From Chlamydiota bacterium (lineage in GTDB: Bacteria; Chlamydiota; Chlamydiia; Chlamydiales; SLFE01), in the NCBI GenBank assembly GCA_011065065.1, contig JAAKFL010000007.1, positions 1-26,521 of the forward strand: 26,521 nt of DNA, written 5' to 3'. The notes below the pieces were generated by a model. It was not told where the DNA came from. It worked only from the letters and a program-made list of their open reading frames with translations, and ran no database searches. The position numbers and the translations under genes are program-made. The first letter of the stretch is position 1, and every line of letters begins with the position of its first letter. Of this stretch, positions 15,252 through 22,717 are shown piece by piece.

Positions 15252-17225
15252 TTATTTATTCCACGAATCATACTTTTGAATCAATAGCCGAGTTTCTTTC
15301 ATCCACACAGCTTGATCGGGGTCGTACCGCGGATCACCTTTAGGATATCCAAAGGGGTCGTCGGGGGGAACTCCCAGATACTCAAGCGTTTTCTTCGCAA
15401 TTTCCCGGAAAATCGGCGCCGCACAGACTCCGCCATGATTATTATGGCCAACTCCGGGAATGTAGAACACTCCGGGCTCATCAAGTGTCACAAGGAGAAC
15501 AAACTTGGGCTTTTCGGCCGGAGCAAACCCGATGAAGGTGACGGTATGTTTTTTTGAAGAGTAAACACCCTCGACAAGCTTCCGTGCCGTTCCACTTTTT
15601 CCCACTTCTGTATAGCCCGGGATGTTCGCACGGGTTCCTGTTCCTCCGGGCAACGTCCCGTACCTCATCACTTCACGGACCTGTTCAATGATCTTTGAGC
15701 TCACTAAACGCTTTGGTTGTTTTGGGGTTATATGGTCGACGAGAATGTGATCATCTTTCACAATTTTTCGAATGAGAGTGGGGTGGACTTCATATCCTCC
15801 ATTGGCAATCAATGACCAAGCCCGCATAAGTTGGATACTGTTGACTTGTAAGTTGTATCCGATGGCAAGGGAATATGGCGTTGGCACTGACCACTCCGCT
15901 TTCCCATTCGGATGGTACTTTCCAGGTTGTGGAACAAGCCCATAACTTTCTGCAGGGAGCTCAAGCCCCGTCGGCCTTCCAAATCCAAAGACCTCTGTCA
16001 ACACATCCCGATACCACTCTCTTCCCATGGCTCCCATCACTTGATCAATCGCTTTTGCCATATAAATATTGGAAGACTTTTGCATGGCCATGGCCATATT
16101 GAGGTATTTGTGATTCCCCACATCCTTCATTGGTTCTCTTCGCCCAGGCAGCGTGCCGTCATGACAGGGAACTTTTTTGTCCAAATCAAATATAGGGGCT
16201 TTTCCCTGTTTCGCCAAATCTTCGTTGGCCAGCAAGGCTGTGATCAAAGTAAAAGGCTTGATAACCGAACCTGGTTCACTAAGATCAGATAATGCGTGAA
16301 CACGAGTATCTCCCATTTTTTGGGGATCATTAAAGTACTCTTTGTAATTCGGTGGATGGAAGAAGGGGTATTGAGCCAGCGCTAGGATCTCCCCAGAGTG
16401 CGGATCCATCAAAACGGCCCAGCCTCCTTTCGCCTTCGATTTGATCACTCCTTTTGCCAACTCTTCTTCCACAATGGCCTGAAGATAGTGATTGATGGTC
16501 AGATAAACATCGGCTCCGTTTTCAGGAGGCTCCAAGACCTCGCCCAGTTCCATGGAGTGGCGCGGAGATCTCATAAGCATTCTTTTTCCCAACTTGCCCT
16601 GCAGATAAGAATTCAATGAGAGCTCCAATCCACCAGTTGGCATCGCTTGTTTGGTCTCTTCATCCCGACGGTTTTGCACCGTATGAAGGACCTGTCCCAG
16701 CATTTTTCCAAAGGGATAAGAACGTCGATAATCGCTGACAAAAAAAAGAGCATTTCGTGGGATCTCATGAGCCCGCGCATAATCTCGCCACCACCCCAAA
16801 ACACGATCTTTCGTCTCCTCTTCGTTCCACATCTTCAACAATCGGTTACGGCTATTTTTTTCAATCTGTTCTTGAATTACTATCGGTGATAATTCGAGAT
16901 CATTCGAAAGAAATTCGACGATTCCGGGCCTAGCTTCATGTGGGATAGAAAGGGGATCAATATGAAGATGAAATTTCTGGACATCCGTGACGAATCTTTG
17001 TGGTTTTTCCGGATGCCCCTTTTTAATAGAAGAGTTCGAATAAAATGTTCCTCGAATAAAAGGCTCGCGGACAGAAAAATAATGTTGGCGACGCGCTCTA
17101 GAGCTCCAGTACTCCCCCTGCACAACTTGGATATAGAAAAAATGAGCCATCAAAATAGAGAACAAAAAAACTGCGGCCAGCGCGACTCCTACGACCCGTT
17201 TTTTATCATCCGATTTTCTTTTCAT
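15252..17225 (-). CDS. ftsI: Penicillin-binding protein 3 / FtsI-type transpeptidase
   Basis: This monofunctional class B PBP cross-links septal peptidoglycan in the periplasm. The protein has an N-terminal membrane segment (about 11-32), then a PBP-dimer region. The transpeptidase domain holds SVIK (Ser320 nucleophile, Lys323), SSN (384-386) and KSGT (543-546). It has 657 residues, close to other chlamydial PBP3 proteins (CT270). The ATG at 17225 is fixed because the codon directly before it is an in-frame TAG. Only one base separates the start from a family B palindrome, and GGG inside that element, 5 nt upstream, is the only Shine-Dalgarno-like sequence. Downstream is murE. In chlamydiae PBP3 works in polarised division without FtsZ. 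Confidence 0.95.
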   Translation of the reverse strand: MKRKSDDKKRVVGVALAAVFLFSILMAHFFYIQVVQGEYWSSRARRQHYFSVREPFIRGTFYSNSSIKKGHPEKPQRFVTDVQKFHLHIDPLSIPHEARPGIVEFLSNDLELSPIVIQEQIEKNSRNRLLKMWNEEETKDRVLGWWRDYARAHEIPRNALFFVSDYRRSYPFGKMLGQVLHTVQNRRDEETKQAMPTGGLELSLNSYLQGKLGKRMLMRSPRHSMELGEVLEPPENGADVYLTINHYLQAIVEEELAKGVIKSKAKGGWAVLMDPHSGEILALAQYPFFHPPNYKEYFNDPQKMGDTRVHALSDLSEPGSVIKPFTLITALLANEDLAKQGKAPIFDLDKKVPCHDGTLPGRREPMKDVGNHKYLNMAMAMQKSSNIYMAKAIDQVMGAMGREWYRDVLTEVFGFGRPTGLELPAESYGLVPQPGKYHPNGKAEWSVPTPYSLAIGYNLQVNSIQLMRAWSLIANGGYEVHPTLIRKIVKDDHILVDHITPKQPKRLVSSKIIEQVREVMRYGTLPGGTGTRANIPGYTEVGKSGTARKLVEGVYSSKKHTVTFIGFAPAEKPKFVLLVTLDEPGVFYIPGVGHNNHGGVCAAPIFREIAKKTLEYLGVPPDDPFGYPKGDPRYDPDQAVWMKETRLLIQKYDSWNK

Positions 17226-17226
17226 C

Positions 17227-17389
17227 TATACCCATTACAGTTCAAAAGTTGATTTTTGGCAAAGAGAAAGCTCCCGCGATTAAACGATTTTAAGCTGACT
17301 AATATTAATAATATAAGGCAGCTTAAAATCGTTTAATCCCGGGGCTTTCTCAAAGCCAAAATTTCAACTCTTGAACTGTAATGGGTATA
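17227..17389. repeat. Palindromic element family B, copy 2 (163 bp), inside the division operon
   Basis: The ends TATACCCATTACAGTTCAA and the complementary right end enclose an inner stem GATTAAACGATTTTAAGC and an AT-rich centre. It is inverted relative to copy 1 and equal in length. Arm substitutions differ from copy 1 but are matched on the opposite arm. It lies between the ftsL-like gene and pbp3, supplying the last eight or so codons and the stop of the former and the ribosome-binding region of the latter. Confidence 0.92.
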
Positions 17390-17654
17390 AAACTGTAATC
17401 TCATCAAGGTTAGGGTGTTTGAGGTGTCTGAATTCTGGTTTATTTAACAGTTCAATCAAATGAACCGGATTTTCAAACTGTTCAATCTCATACCACATTC
17501 TTCGATTCTCCTCCTCGAACCCCCGCACCTCTTTTTCTAGAGAAGGAATCTCGAGTCTCATTCGAGTCAGTTGATTCTGCTTTTCTACGTAGGCGTAGAG
17601 GGTGACGCCCCCAATAAAAACACAAAACAGAACTCGTATCAAGCCTCTGTTCAT
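17364..17654 (-). CDS. FtsL-like small bitopic division protein (CT271-like)
   Basis: A 96-residue protein: short basic N-terminus, one membrane span (about 5-23), then a coiled-coil-like segment (RMRLEIPSLEKEVRGFEEEN) and a short periplasmic tail. This architecture and the position between rsmH and pbp3 are those of FtsL, which recruits the septal PBP complex. Primary sequence is too variable to prove it. It matches the position of C. trachomatis CT271. The ATG overlaps the rsmH stop (ATGA). The C-terminal residues YPLQFKS and the TGA stop are encoded by the end of a palindromic element, so the native tail was probably replaced when the element arrived. Confidence 0.8.
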   Translation of the reverse strand: MNRGLIRVLFCVFIGGVTLYAYVEKQNQLTRMRLEIPSLEKEVRGFEEENRRMWYEIEQFENPVHLIELLNKPEFRHLKHPNLDEITVLYPLQFKS

Positions 17655-18580
17655 TTTTTCTCTACTACCCTCAGTTTCGCACTGCGACTTCGTGGATTGA
17701 GCTCGATCTCTTCATCAGTCGCCGTAATGGGTTTCTTATTCAGCAATGTCACAGTTGAAGGCTTTTCTAAAAAAAGTCCTGACAAACCAGAGGTATCTTG
17801 TTTATTGCTGGCCTCGTGACGAAAAAAGTTTTTGACAATCCGGTCCTCAAGGCTATGAAATGTAATCACACCTAACACCCCTCTTGGATTTAAACAATTT
17901 ATGGCCTGAGGCAAAACCTGTTGCAGAACCTCTAGCTCACTATTGACGCAGATACGGAGAGCCTGAAACACTTTTGTGACGGGATGAATCCCCACTTTTC
18001 TCGATTTCAAAACAGGACTCAACACCTCGACGAGATCCTTTGTCGTCACAATTTTTCTCTGACTTCTCTCTTGAACGAGCTTCCTTGCCGCCCTTCTCCA
18101 TTGCCACTCTTCCCCGTAATCGCGAAAAATCCGCCCAAGCTCTTCTTCCGACCACGTATTCACGATGATTTCAGCGCTTAACTCATTCTCACGATTCATC
18201 CGCATATCAAGAGGGCCGGTTTGTTGAAAACTGAATCCTCGCTCTCCCACATCCAGCTGCATAGAGGAAACCCCTAAATCCAGAAGAATTCCATCCACCT
18301 TCTCAATTCCTAATTCTTCGAGAACCTGATTGATTTCAGAGAAATTCCGATGGACAAAGGTCACCTTATCGCTCCACTTGATAATTTTTTCTTTAGCGAT
18401 CTCCAAAGCATTAGTATCTTGATCAATCCCAATGAAACGTTCAATTTCGGGATGATTTTCTAAGACGCAAAGAGCGTGGCCTCCCGCCCCAAGAGTTCCA
18501 TCAACATATATTTTCAATGAATCTTCGGGAAGAAAGCTAAGCCACTCATTGGCAAGAACAGGAATGTGAGATTCTTTCAT
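17651..18580 (-). CDS. rsmH: 16S rRNA (cytosine-1402-N4) methyltransferase
   Basis: RsmH (MraW) methylates N4 of C1402 in the P-site region of 16S rRNA using SAM. Motifs: HIPVLANEWLSFL at the N-terminus, YVDGTLGAGGHA (SAM motif I), GIDQDTNAL, DGILLDLGVSSMQLD, RGFSFQQTGPLDMRM, and the C-terminal NPRGVLGVITFHSLEDR. It has 309 residues from the ATG at 18580. An upstream in-frame ATG at 18643 would add 21 residues with no family counterpart, and it lies inside the desaturase. Its start overlaps the desaturase stop and its stop overlaps the ftsL-like start (both ATGA), so the three are translationally coupled. Position matches CT272. Confidence 0.95.
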   Translation of the reverse strand: MKESHIPVLANEWLSFLPEDSLKIYVDGTLGAGGHALCVLENHPEIERFIGIDQDTNALEIAKEKIIKWSDKVTFVHRNFSEINQVLEELGIEKVDGILLDLGVSSMQLDVGERGFSFQQTGPLDMRMNRENELSAEIIVNTWSEEELGRIFRDYGEEWQWRRAARKLVQERSQRKIVTTKDLVEVLSPVLKSRKVGIHPVTKVFQALRICVNSELEVLQQVLPQAINCLNPRGVLGVITFHSLEDRIVKNFFRHEASNKQDTSGLSGLFLEKPSTVTLLNKKPITATDEEIELNPRSRSAKLRVVEKK

Positions 18581-19695
18581 GTCCAGTTTTTTTGGCGTCC
18601 CAACTTCATCAGCGTCCGAAAATGAGAAGCAACAGCCCCCCAAAAAGTTGGGATTTCTTTATAAGGAAAATTATATTTTTCTGCTGTTTCTTTTACTATA
18701 TCACTAATCCAAAAGTAATGCACGTGACAAATCTCGGGAAACAGGTGGTGCTCAATTTGGAAATTGAGGCCTCCGACCCAAAAAGTGACCCAACGGCTCT
18801 TTGTGCAGAAATTTGACGTCGTCAACATTTCATGCAGCGCCCAATCATAGGGGAGTTCCCCCTCCTTATTGGGGACGATAAATTCAACTCCCTCCACTAA
18901 ATGCGCCAACTGAAAGACGATTGCCGAGGTAATTCCTGCCATCATATGAAGGAATATGTATCCCAAAAGGGGTACCCACCACGGCACTGAAAGAATGATC
19001 ATCGGGATCAACACAAAAAAACAAAGATTGGCGGCTTTAAAAGAAAAAAAGCGAAACGCATCCATAAAGGGGATCGTCCCTTTACGGTAGTCTCGGACAA
19101 ACCAGACGATATCAGAATTAAAAGCCCAGTTGATTGTCGATATGCAATACAGAGGAAGGACGTACCAGTTTTGCCAATAATGAAATTTTCGGAGCTCATC
19201 AGTCGGTTGGAAACGGAGGATACTCCCTTTGTCAATATCAAAATCCAATCCTGGGATATTGGTATAGATATGGTGATGGGTGTTATGGGAAACTCGCCAT
19301 ATAAACGAACTGGTACTGTTAAAATCAAAGAAATAACCCAAATACCGATTCAATTTTGGCGATTTAAAATAGGATCCATGCAACGAATCATGCGCTATAT
19401 TTAAACCATTCAAAGTCGACACAAACCCCATAAAGACGTAGAAGCAAAGCACTCCAGCGATACCAAAATAGTTCGAATAAATCGCGATCACCGTCCCAAT
19501 ATAGAGGGTGAGGACCATCAAGGTCTTCAGTTTCATTTCCCAATTCGCATTGGTCGAAATTCCGCGATGCTTAAATTCAGCCATCACCCGTTCTCTGGCT
19601 TCAGCGAGGAAGTCATCTCCCACCCTTCTGGCGAATTTGACATTTCTTGTATAATACGGGGAAACAAATGTTGGTTCATCCTTGACAACAGGCAT
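18577..19695 (-). CDS. Membrane fatty-acid desaturase (QIEHH front-end type)
   Basis: This is a diiron membrane enzyme expected to introduce a double bond into an acyl chain. Three histidine boxes are seen: HDSLHG, HNTHHH and QIEHHLFP. The Gln in the third box is typical of front-end (delta-5/6-type, 'linoleoyl-CoA desaturase') proteins. No cytochrome b5 domain is present. At least four hydrophobic segments occur in the expected pairs. The frame is open to a TTG at 19743, but that TTG is part of a TTGACT -35-like element. The ATG at 19695 has AAAAGG 6 nt upstream and gives 372 residues (ATG 19701 is also possible). It leads the division operon through an ATGA overlap with rsmH. Chlamydia lacks this gene at this position, so transfer is likely. 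Substrate unknown. Confidence 0.9.
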   Translation of the reverse strand: MPVVKDEPTFVSPYYTRNVKFARRVGDDFLAEARERVMAEFKHRGISTNANWEMKLKTLMVLTLYIGTVIAIYSNYFGIAGVLCFYVFMGFVSTLNGLNIAHDSLHGSYFKSPKLNRYLGYFFDFNSTSSFIWRVSHNTHHHIYTNIPGLDFDIDKGSILRFQPTDELRKFHYWQNWYVLPLYCISTINWAFNSDIVWFVRDYRKGTIPFMDAFRFFSFKAANLCFFVLIPMIILSVPWWVPLLGYIFLHMMAGITSAIVFQLAHLVEGVEFIVPNKEGELPYDWALHEMLTTSNFCTKSRWVTFWVGGLNFQIEHHLFPEICHVHYFWISDIVKETAEKYNFPYKEIPTFWGAVASHFRTLMKLGRQKNWT

Positions 19696-19710
19696 AATCA
19701 TCCTTTTCGG

Positions 19711-19743
19711 CCTATATTGAGCGAGATTCGAATAAAAAGTCAA
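19711..19743 (-). promoter_or_regulatory. Candidate promoter of the desaturase-division operon
   Basis: On the minus strand TTGACT (19743-19738) is a good -35. CAATAT (19719-19714) lies 18 nt further and is a weak -10, with TATAGG overlapping it. It ends about 19 nt before the ATG at 19695, leaving room for the AAAAGG ribosome-binding site. Confidence 0.4.
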
Positions 19744-19750
19744 AGTGTGA

Positions 19751-19756
19751 TATAAT
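19751..19756 (+). promoter_or_regulatory. -10 hexamer of the CT273-like gene
   Basis: A consensus TATAAT lies 21 nt before the ATG at 19778, with GGGGG (ribosome-binding site) in between. No good -35 is visible 16-18 nt upstream. The element is divergent from the desaturase promoter within the same 82-nt gap. Confidence 0.45.
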
Positions 19757-19777
19757 TAAGTTTTAACGGGGGTAAAC

Positions 19778-20221
19778 ATGGCTACCATAGATAAATTAGA
19801 TCTAGGCGTATATATCCAGTATGCCAGGCGAACTCAGTACGTAGAGGAGTTTAGTCGTCAGATCCATCTTGAGGAAAGCTCAACCATTCCACCTCAAACC
19901 TCTGTAACCGACCTGTCCCCTAAGCTTTTGGAGCTAGACCTTCTACTTGGTGTCGCTCGATCATACGCTCCATGGGCCTATTTCTTTCCACCCAAACTCT
20001 TTACATTTGCACGAAAATCTCCCTTTACCAAATCGAAGATTTCGCCTTCAATCGCTTCTGAAGAGGAGGAAGATGAAGAAATTCTCGATGCGATCCAAAC
20101 GCATTCTCCTAAGGAAAATGAGGAGAAAGAGGTTCTCAAAAAATGTCTCAAACAATTGCGTACAATAAATGAATGGCTGGGATATATAATAGGACGAGTT
20201 GGACAGCTCTTACAGGGATAA
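19778..20221 (+). CDS. Conserved chlamydial hypothetical protein (CT273-like by position)
   Basis: A 147-residue protein without signal peptide or membrane span. It has a central hydrophobic stretch (LLELDLLLGVARSYAPWAYF), an acidic run EEEEDEEILDAI near residue 90-105, and an amphipathic C-terminal helix. I recognise no catalytic motif. A GGGGG ribosome-binding site lies 7 nt before the ATG, and a TATAAT is upstream. It is divergent from the rsmH operon and directly followed by a TPR gene and later dnaA, which is the order CT272 | CT273-CT274-CT275 in C. trachomatis as I recall it. A partner role with the TPR protein is plausible but unproven. Confidence 0.75.
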   Translation: MATIDKLDLGVYIQYARRTQYVEEFSRQIHLEESSTIPPQTSVTDLSPKLLELDLLLGVARSYAPWAYFFPPKLFTFARKSPFTKSKISPSIASEEEEDEEILDAIQTHSPKENEEKEVLKKCLKQLRTINEWLGYIIGRVGQLLQG

Positions 20222-20231
20222 TCCAAGACGC

Positions 20232-20651
20232 ATGGGAAATATCAATTGGCTTGAAAAATTAGGGTGGAACGAGGATCAGATCGAAGAGCTGCGTTTTACA
20301 GGCTACGCCTATATTCGCCAGGGCAAATACGATATCGCCCTGGATTTTTTTAAAGCCTTAACGGTTCTGAATCCGAACGACATTTACGATGCCCAAACTC
20401 TGGGCGCCATCTATGTTCAATTAGACCAATCTGAAGATGCCATCAAAGCTCTTGAAAATGCGTTAAAACTTGAAGGGGATCATACTCCGACTTTGATCAA
20501 CTTATGCAAAGCGCTTTTCGTGGCAAAAAAAATGGACGAAGGGTTGAAGCTTGCGGAGATCTTAAAGAAGGATAAAAATCCGATGATCTCGAGTCAGGCG
20601 AAGGCTCTTTTGCTGGCGTTTTCTCCTCCGAAGAAAAAAGACGCAGATTAA
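20232..20651 (+). CDS. TPR protein resembling SycD/LcrH-type chaperones (CT274-like)
   Basis: A 139-residue, mostly tetratricopeptide protein. The first repeat region is ELRFTGYAYIRQGKYDIALD followed by FFKALTVLNPND. The second is AQTLGAIYVQLDQSEDAIKA followed by LENALKLEGDH. A third weaker unit is LINLCKALFVAKKMDEGLKL. The three-TPR plan and the phrase 'A.xLxPxD' resemble class II type III secretion chaperones (SycD/LcrH), but those motifs are shared by many TPR proteins. The ATG at 20232 is chosen because the longer frame begins at a TTG inside the preceding gene. The true start is 10 nt after that gene's stop. No strong Shine-Dalgarno is present, so it probably depends on coupling. The C-terminus is lysine-rich. 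Confidence 0.8.
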   Translation: MGNINWLEKLGWNEDQIEELRFTGYAYIRQGKYDIALDFFKALTVLNPNDIYDAQTLGAIYVQLDQSEDAIKALENALKLEGDHTPTLINLCKALFVAKKMDEGLKLAEILKKDKNPMISSQAKALLLAFSPPKKKDAD

Positions 20652-20683
20652 CTCAGAAAGTGCAAAACTGTCTTAGTATTTTT

Positions 20684-20757
20684 TTTTAACGCAAAGGGGC
20701 AAAGACGCAAAGACGTCATTCTTTGCGTCTTTGTGTCTTTGCTTCTTTGCGTTAAAA
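20684..20757. repeat. GCGTCTTTGCGTT-type inverted repeat
   Basis: TTTTAACGCAAAG at the left pairs with CTTTGCGTTAAAA at the right. The interior also pairs (GACGCAAAGA with TCTTTGCGTC). The T-run before it and A-run after it would give U-tracts in both directions, so it can serve as a terminator for the convergent TPR and BON genes. The word is one of several stock intergenic repeats in the window. Confidence 0.65.
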
Positions 20758-20792
20758 TTTGGCCTTATTGAATGAAGAGGTAAAATTGATGC

Positions 20793-20818
20793 GCCGCTTG
20801 TTGGATTTAACAAGCGGC
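20793..20818 (-). terminator. Hairpin downstream of the BON-domain gene
   Basis: GCCGCTTGTT (20793-20802) and AACAAGCGGC (20809-20818) form a perfect 10-bp GC-rich stem with a 6-nt loop, 13 nt after the BON gene stop. On the minus strand it is followed by GCATCAATTTTACC, a modest U-tract. Confidence 0.65.
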
Positions 20819-20830
20819 TATTGTAGACGA

Positions 20831-21241
20831 TTATGATCTGGTTCTTTGAGTTTTTCTGGTTTTTTGAGTGTTGCTGCTGCTTTGATTCATACGAGCTGAA
20901 TTTCGATCAACTTTTAAGTCATTTTGAACTCTTTTAACCCCGGTAATTCTTCTTAAGTCTCGGCTAATTTCTGCTTTTGTTGTTTCTGAATCTGTAGTCC
21001 CGAGAATTGTAACAACCCCTCCATTAACACTAAAGTCAAACAGAGTATTTCTGTAGCCTGGATGTCTTTGCAGATGATACTGAACATTATTCTTGATCTG
21101 TCGATCTTTATACTGTGATTCATAGCTGGGTTGAAAATATCTTTGATGTGAATCTGAAGAATTTTCATAAGATCCCCTTGCGCCATACAATCCGAAATTG
21201 CAAACAAGCGCGAGGGCTAAAAAAACATGAAATTTTTTCAT
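20831..21241 (-). CDS. Secreted BON-domain protein
   Basis: A 136-residue protein with a clear signal peptide (MKKFHVFLALALVCNFGLYG, cleavage likely after YGARG). A Tyr/Ser-rich linker follows, then one BON domain at about residues 48-110 (IKNNVQYHLQRHPGYRN, SVNGGVVTILGTTDSETTKA, ITGVKRVQNDLKV). BON domains bind phospholipid surfaces or partner proteins in the envelope (OsmY, DolP families). The C-terminal tail is Ser/Thr/Arg-rich and low complexity. The ATG at 21241 has GAGGAGA 6 nt upstream; a longer frame from 21295 has no ribosome-binding site and would bury the signal peptide. It is a single gene with its own hairpin terminator and an AT-rich upstream region. Confidence 0.85.
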   Translation of the reverse strand: MKKFHVFLALALVCNFGLYGARGSYENSSDSHQRYFQPSYESQYKDRQIKNNVQYHLQRHPGYRNTLFDFSVNGGVVTILGTTDSETTKAEISRDLRRITGVKRVQNDLKVDRNSARMNQSSSNTQKTRKTQRTRS

Positions 21242-21367
21242 AAGATTCTCCTCAATTATAGTTGAGTTTAGGGCTCTGCATGCCATAAACGGCATACTGC
21301 CTGTTACCTCACTGATACCATGATCTCCAGAAAAAATAATTAATTATATATTATATTTTATGTTATT

Positions 21368-21394
21368 GATAATTAATAACTTATTATAATTATC
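21368..21394. promoter_or_regulatory. AT-rich inverted repeat upstream of the BON gene
   Basis: GATAATTA (21368-21375) and TAATTATC (21387-21394) form an 8-bp inverted repeat with an 11-nt spacer inside a very AT-rich stretch (about 21335-21395) upstream of the BON gene. It could be an operator or simply AT-rich promoter DNA. No specific regulator can be named. Confidence 0.3.
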
Positions 21395-21478
21395 CGGCTC
21401 TCTTTTATAAGATGCAAAGAGTGATCGATTTATGTAAACCTTTCATTGTAAGGGACATACTCAGAATTAAGATTAGCC

Positions 21479-22624
21479 TTATGGCTTAAGAAATGTCTTC
21501 AATAAACCACAGACGCGGACAACATCTTTGTCATCCATATTACAGTGAAGCGGCAAGGTCAGCGCCTTGGCATAAAATTCTTCCATTCCCGGAAAATATT
21601 GCCCTAATTTGGCGCCATCCATAAAGGGATGTTGATAAAGAGGGATATAATGAACCTGAGTGCCAATACCCTCTTCATGCAATTTCTGCATCAGCTCTTG
21701 ACGTGTGATATTCAGATTTTCAAAATCAATTTTCACCACAAAAATATGATAGCTAGTCTTTTCATCACATTCTTCGGGGAACATTTCGAGTGATGGAACA
21801 TCTTGGAGCTCTTTACGATACTTTTTGACGAGCTTCTTTCGGATTTTGATAAAATCTTTGACGCGCTTGAGCTGGCTCAAACCAAGAGCGGCCTGAATAT
21901 CAGTAAAATTATAATTCCCCGTAATGTCTGTCACTTGATACATCCAAGCATCTTCAGATCGTATAATGCCATTGTTCCGATAAAGAAGAAGCCGTTTGTA
22001 AAGAGACTCATCATTTGTCAGGACACATCCGCCTTCACCTGTAGTCACATGTTTGGCCGGATGAAAGCTGAACACCGTCATGTCACTCCACTCGCAACAT
22101 CCAACCGGTTTTCCTTTGGAGTATATAGAACCGAGAGCGTGGGCAGCATCTTCGATAATGACCGTGTCCATACGACAAATCATTTTATTCAACCGCTCCA
22201 TATCAACAGGAATCCCTGCATAATGGACAGGCATGATGACCTCTTTTCCCCGACTAGAAGGCTGATTGATATTGAGTGCCAATTTTTCCAAGTCGATATT
22301 GCCTGTCTTGGGATCGATATCGATAAATGTCGGAGTCGCCCCACGCTTGATGACTCCAGTGATGGTTCCAACAAACGAATTGGGAGTCGTGATCACCCTG
22401 TCATAAGGCTGGATTTCAGCCGCGTAGCTGGCAGCGTCAAGAGCAGTGGTGCCGCTATTAAAGGCGACGGCATAGTTTGCCCCGGAAAATTCCGCGATGG
22501 CTTTCTCGAACTCTTGGACCAAGGGACCGCGAGTGATTGAGTCACTTTTAAGAGCCTTACCGACAGCCTTGATGTCATCGGCATTGATGGACTGATTGGC
22601 GTAATGAAGAAACTTTTTGGACAT
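21479..22624 (-). CDS. DegT/DnrJ/EryC1 aminotransferase, PseC-like
   Basis: A PLP-dependent sugar aminotransferase of 381 residues. The opening HYANQSINADDIKAVGKALK followed by SDSITRGP, then FNSGTTALDAA, is characteristic of the PseC branch, which makes the 4-amino sugar intermediate of pseudaminic acid. VIIEDAAHALGS carries the PLP-binding Asp, and FSFHPAKHVTTGEGG carries the Schiff-base Lys. A C-terminal HVHYIPLYQHPF-like segment (here QVHYIPLYQHPF) is typical of the family. Other pseudaminic or nucleotide-sugar genes are absent nearby, so substrate is uncertain. It could be another 4-keto-sugar transaminase. No Shine-Dalgarno precedes the ATG, and a TATACT hexamer lies 7 nt upstream. Confidence 0.88.
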   Translation of the reverse strand: MSKKFLHYANQSINADDIKAVGKALKSDSITRGPLVQEFEKAIAEFSGANYAVAFNSGTTALDAASYAAEIQPYDRVITTPNSFVGTITGVIKRGATPTFIDIDPKTGNIDLEKLALNINQPSSRGKEVIMPVHYAGIPVDMERLNKMICRMDTVIIEDAAHALGSIYSKGKPVGCCEWSDMTVFSFHPAKHVTTGEGGCVLTNDESLYKRLLLYRNNGIIRSEDAWMYQVTDITGNYNFTDIQAALGLSQLKRVKDFIKIRKKLVKKYRKELQDVPSLEMFPEECDEKTSYHIFVVKIDFENLNITRQELMQKLHEEGIGTQVHYIPLYQHPFMDGAKLGQYFPGMEEFYAKALTLPLHCNMDDKDVVRVCGLLKTFLKP

Positions 22625-22631
22625 GTCTGTG

Positions 22632-22659
22632 AGTATAGCCGATTTCTGAATTTTGGAAA
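22632..22659 (-). promoter_or_regulatory. Candidate promoter of the PseC-like gene, possibly leaderless
   Basis: On the minus strand TTTCCA (22659-22654) and TATACT (22637-22632) are spaced 16 nt apart. The -10 ends 7 nt before the ATG, the distance at which transcription would begin on the start codon. No Shine-Dalgarno is present. Confidence 0.45.
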
Positions 22660-22685
22660 ACAGGATGAATAGGATATTTAAGATA

Positions 22686-22710
22686 GACAGGATGGTAAAA
22701 ATATCCTGTC
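22686..22710. repeat. ATCCTGT-word hairpin
   Basis: GACAGGAT (22686-22693) and ATCCTGTC (22703-22710) form an 8-bp stem with a 9-nt loop. More GGATG/CATCC words surround it. It abuts a family A palindrome, repeating the arrangement seen at 6107-6139 on the other side of that element. Confidence 0.6.
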
Positions 22711-22717
22711 CATCCTA

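Noticed and set aside
16938..17252. A 104-codon + strand frame opposite pbp3 ending in YPLQFKS, the same tail as the ftsL-like protein.
   Set aside because: It is a shadow frame. The shared tail only reflects that both ends of the palindromic element read the same inwards.
18581..18643. Longer RsmH start at ATG 18643.
   Set aside because: It adds 21 residues without family counterpart that lie within the desaturase gene. ATG 18580 overlaps the desaturase stop and precedes the conserved HIPVL motif directly.
21803..22540. A long + strand frame (245 codons) opposite the PseC-like gene.
   Set aside because: The minus-strand frame carries all conserved transaminase motifs. The + frame has no recognisable domain or ribosome-binding site.
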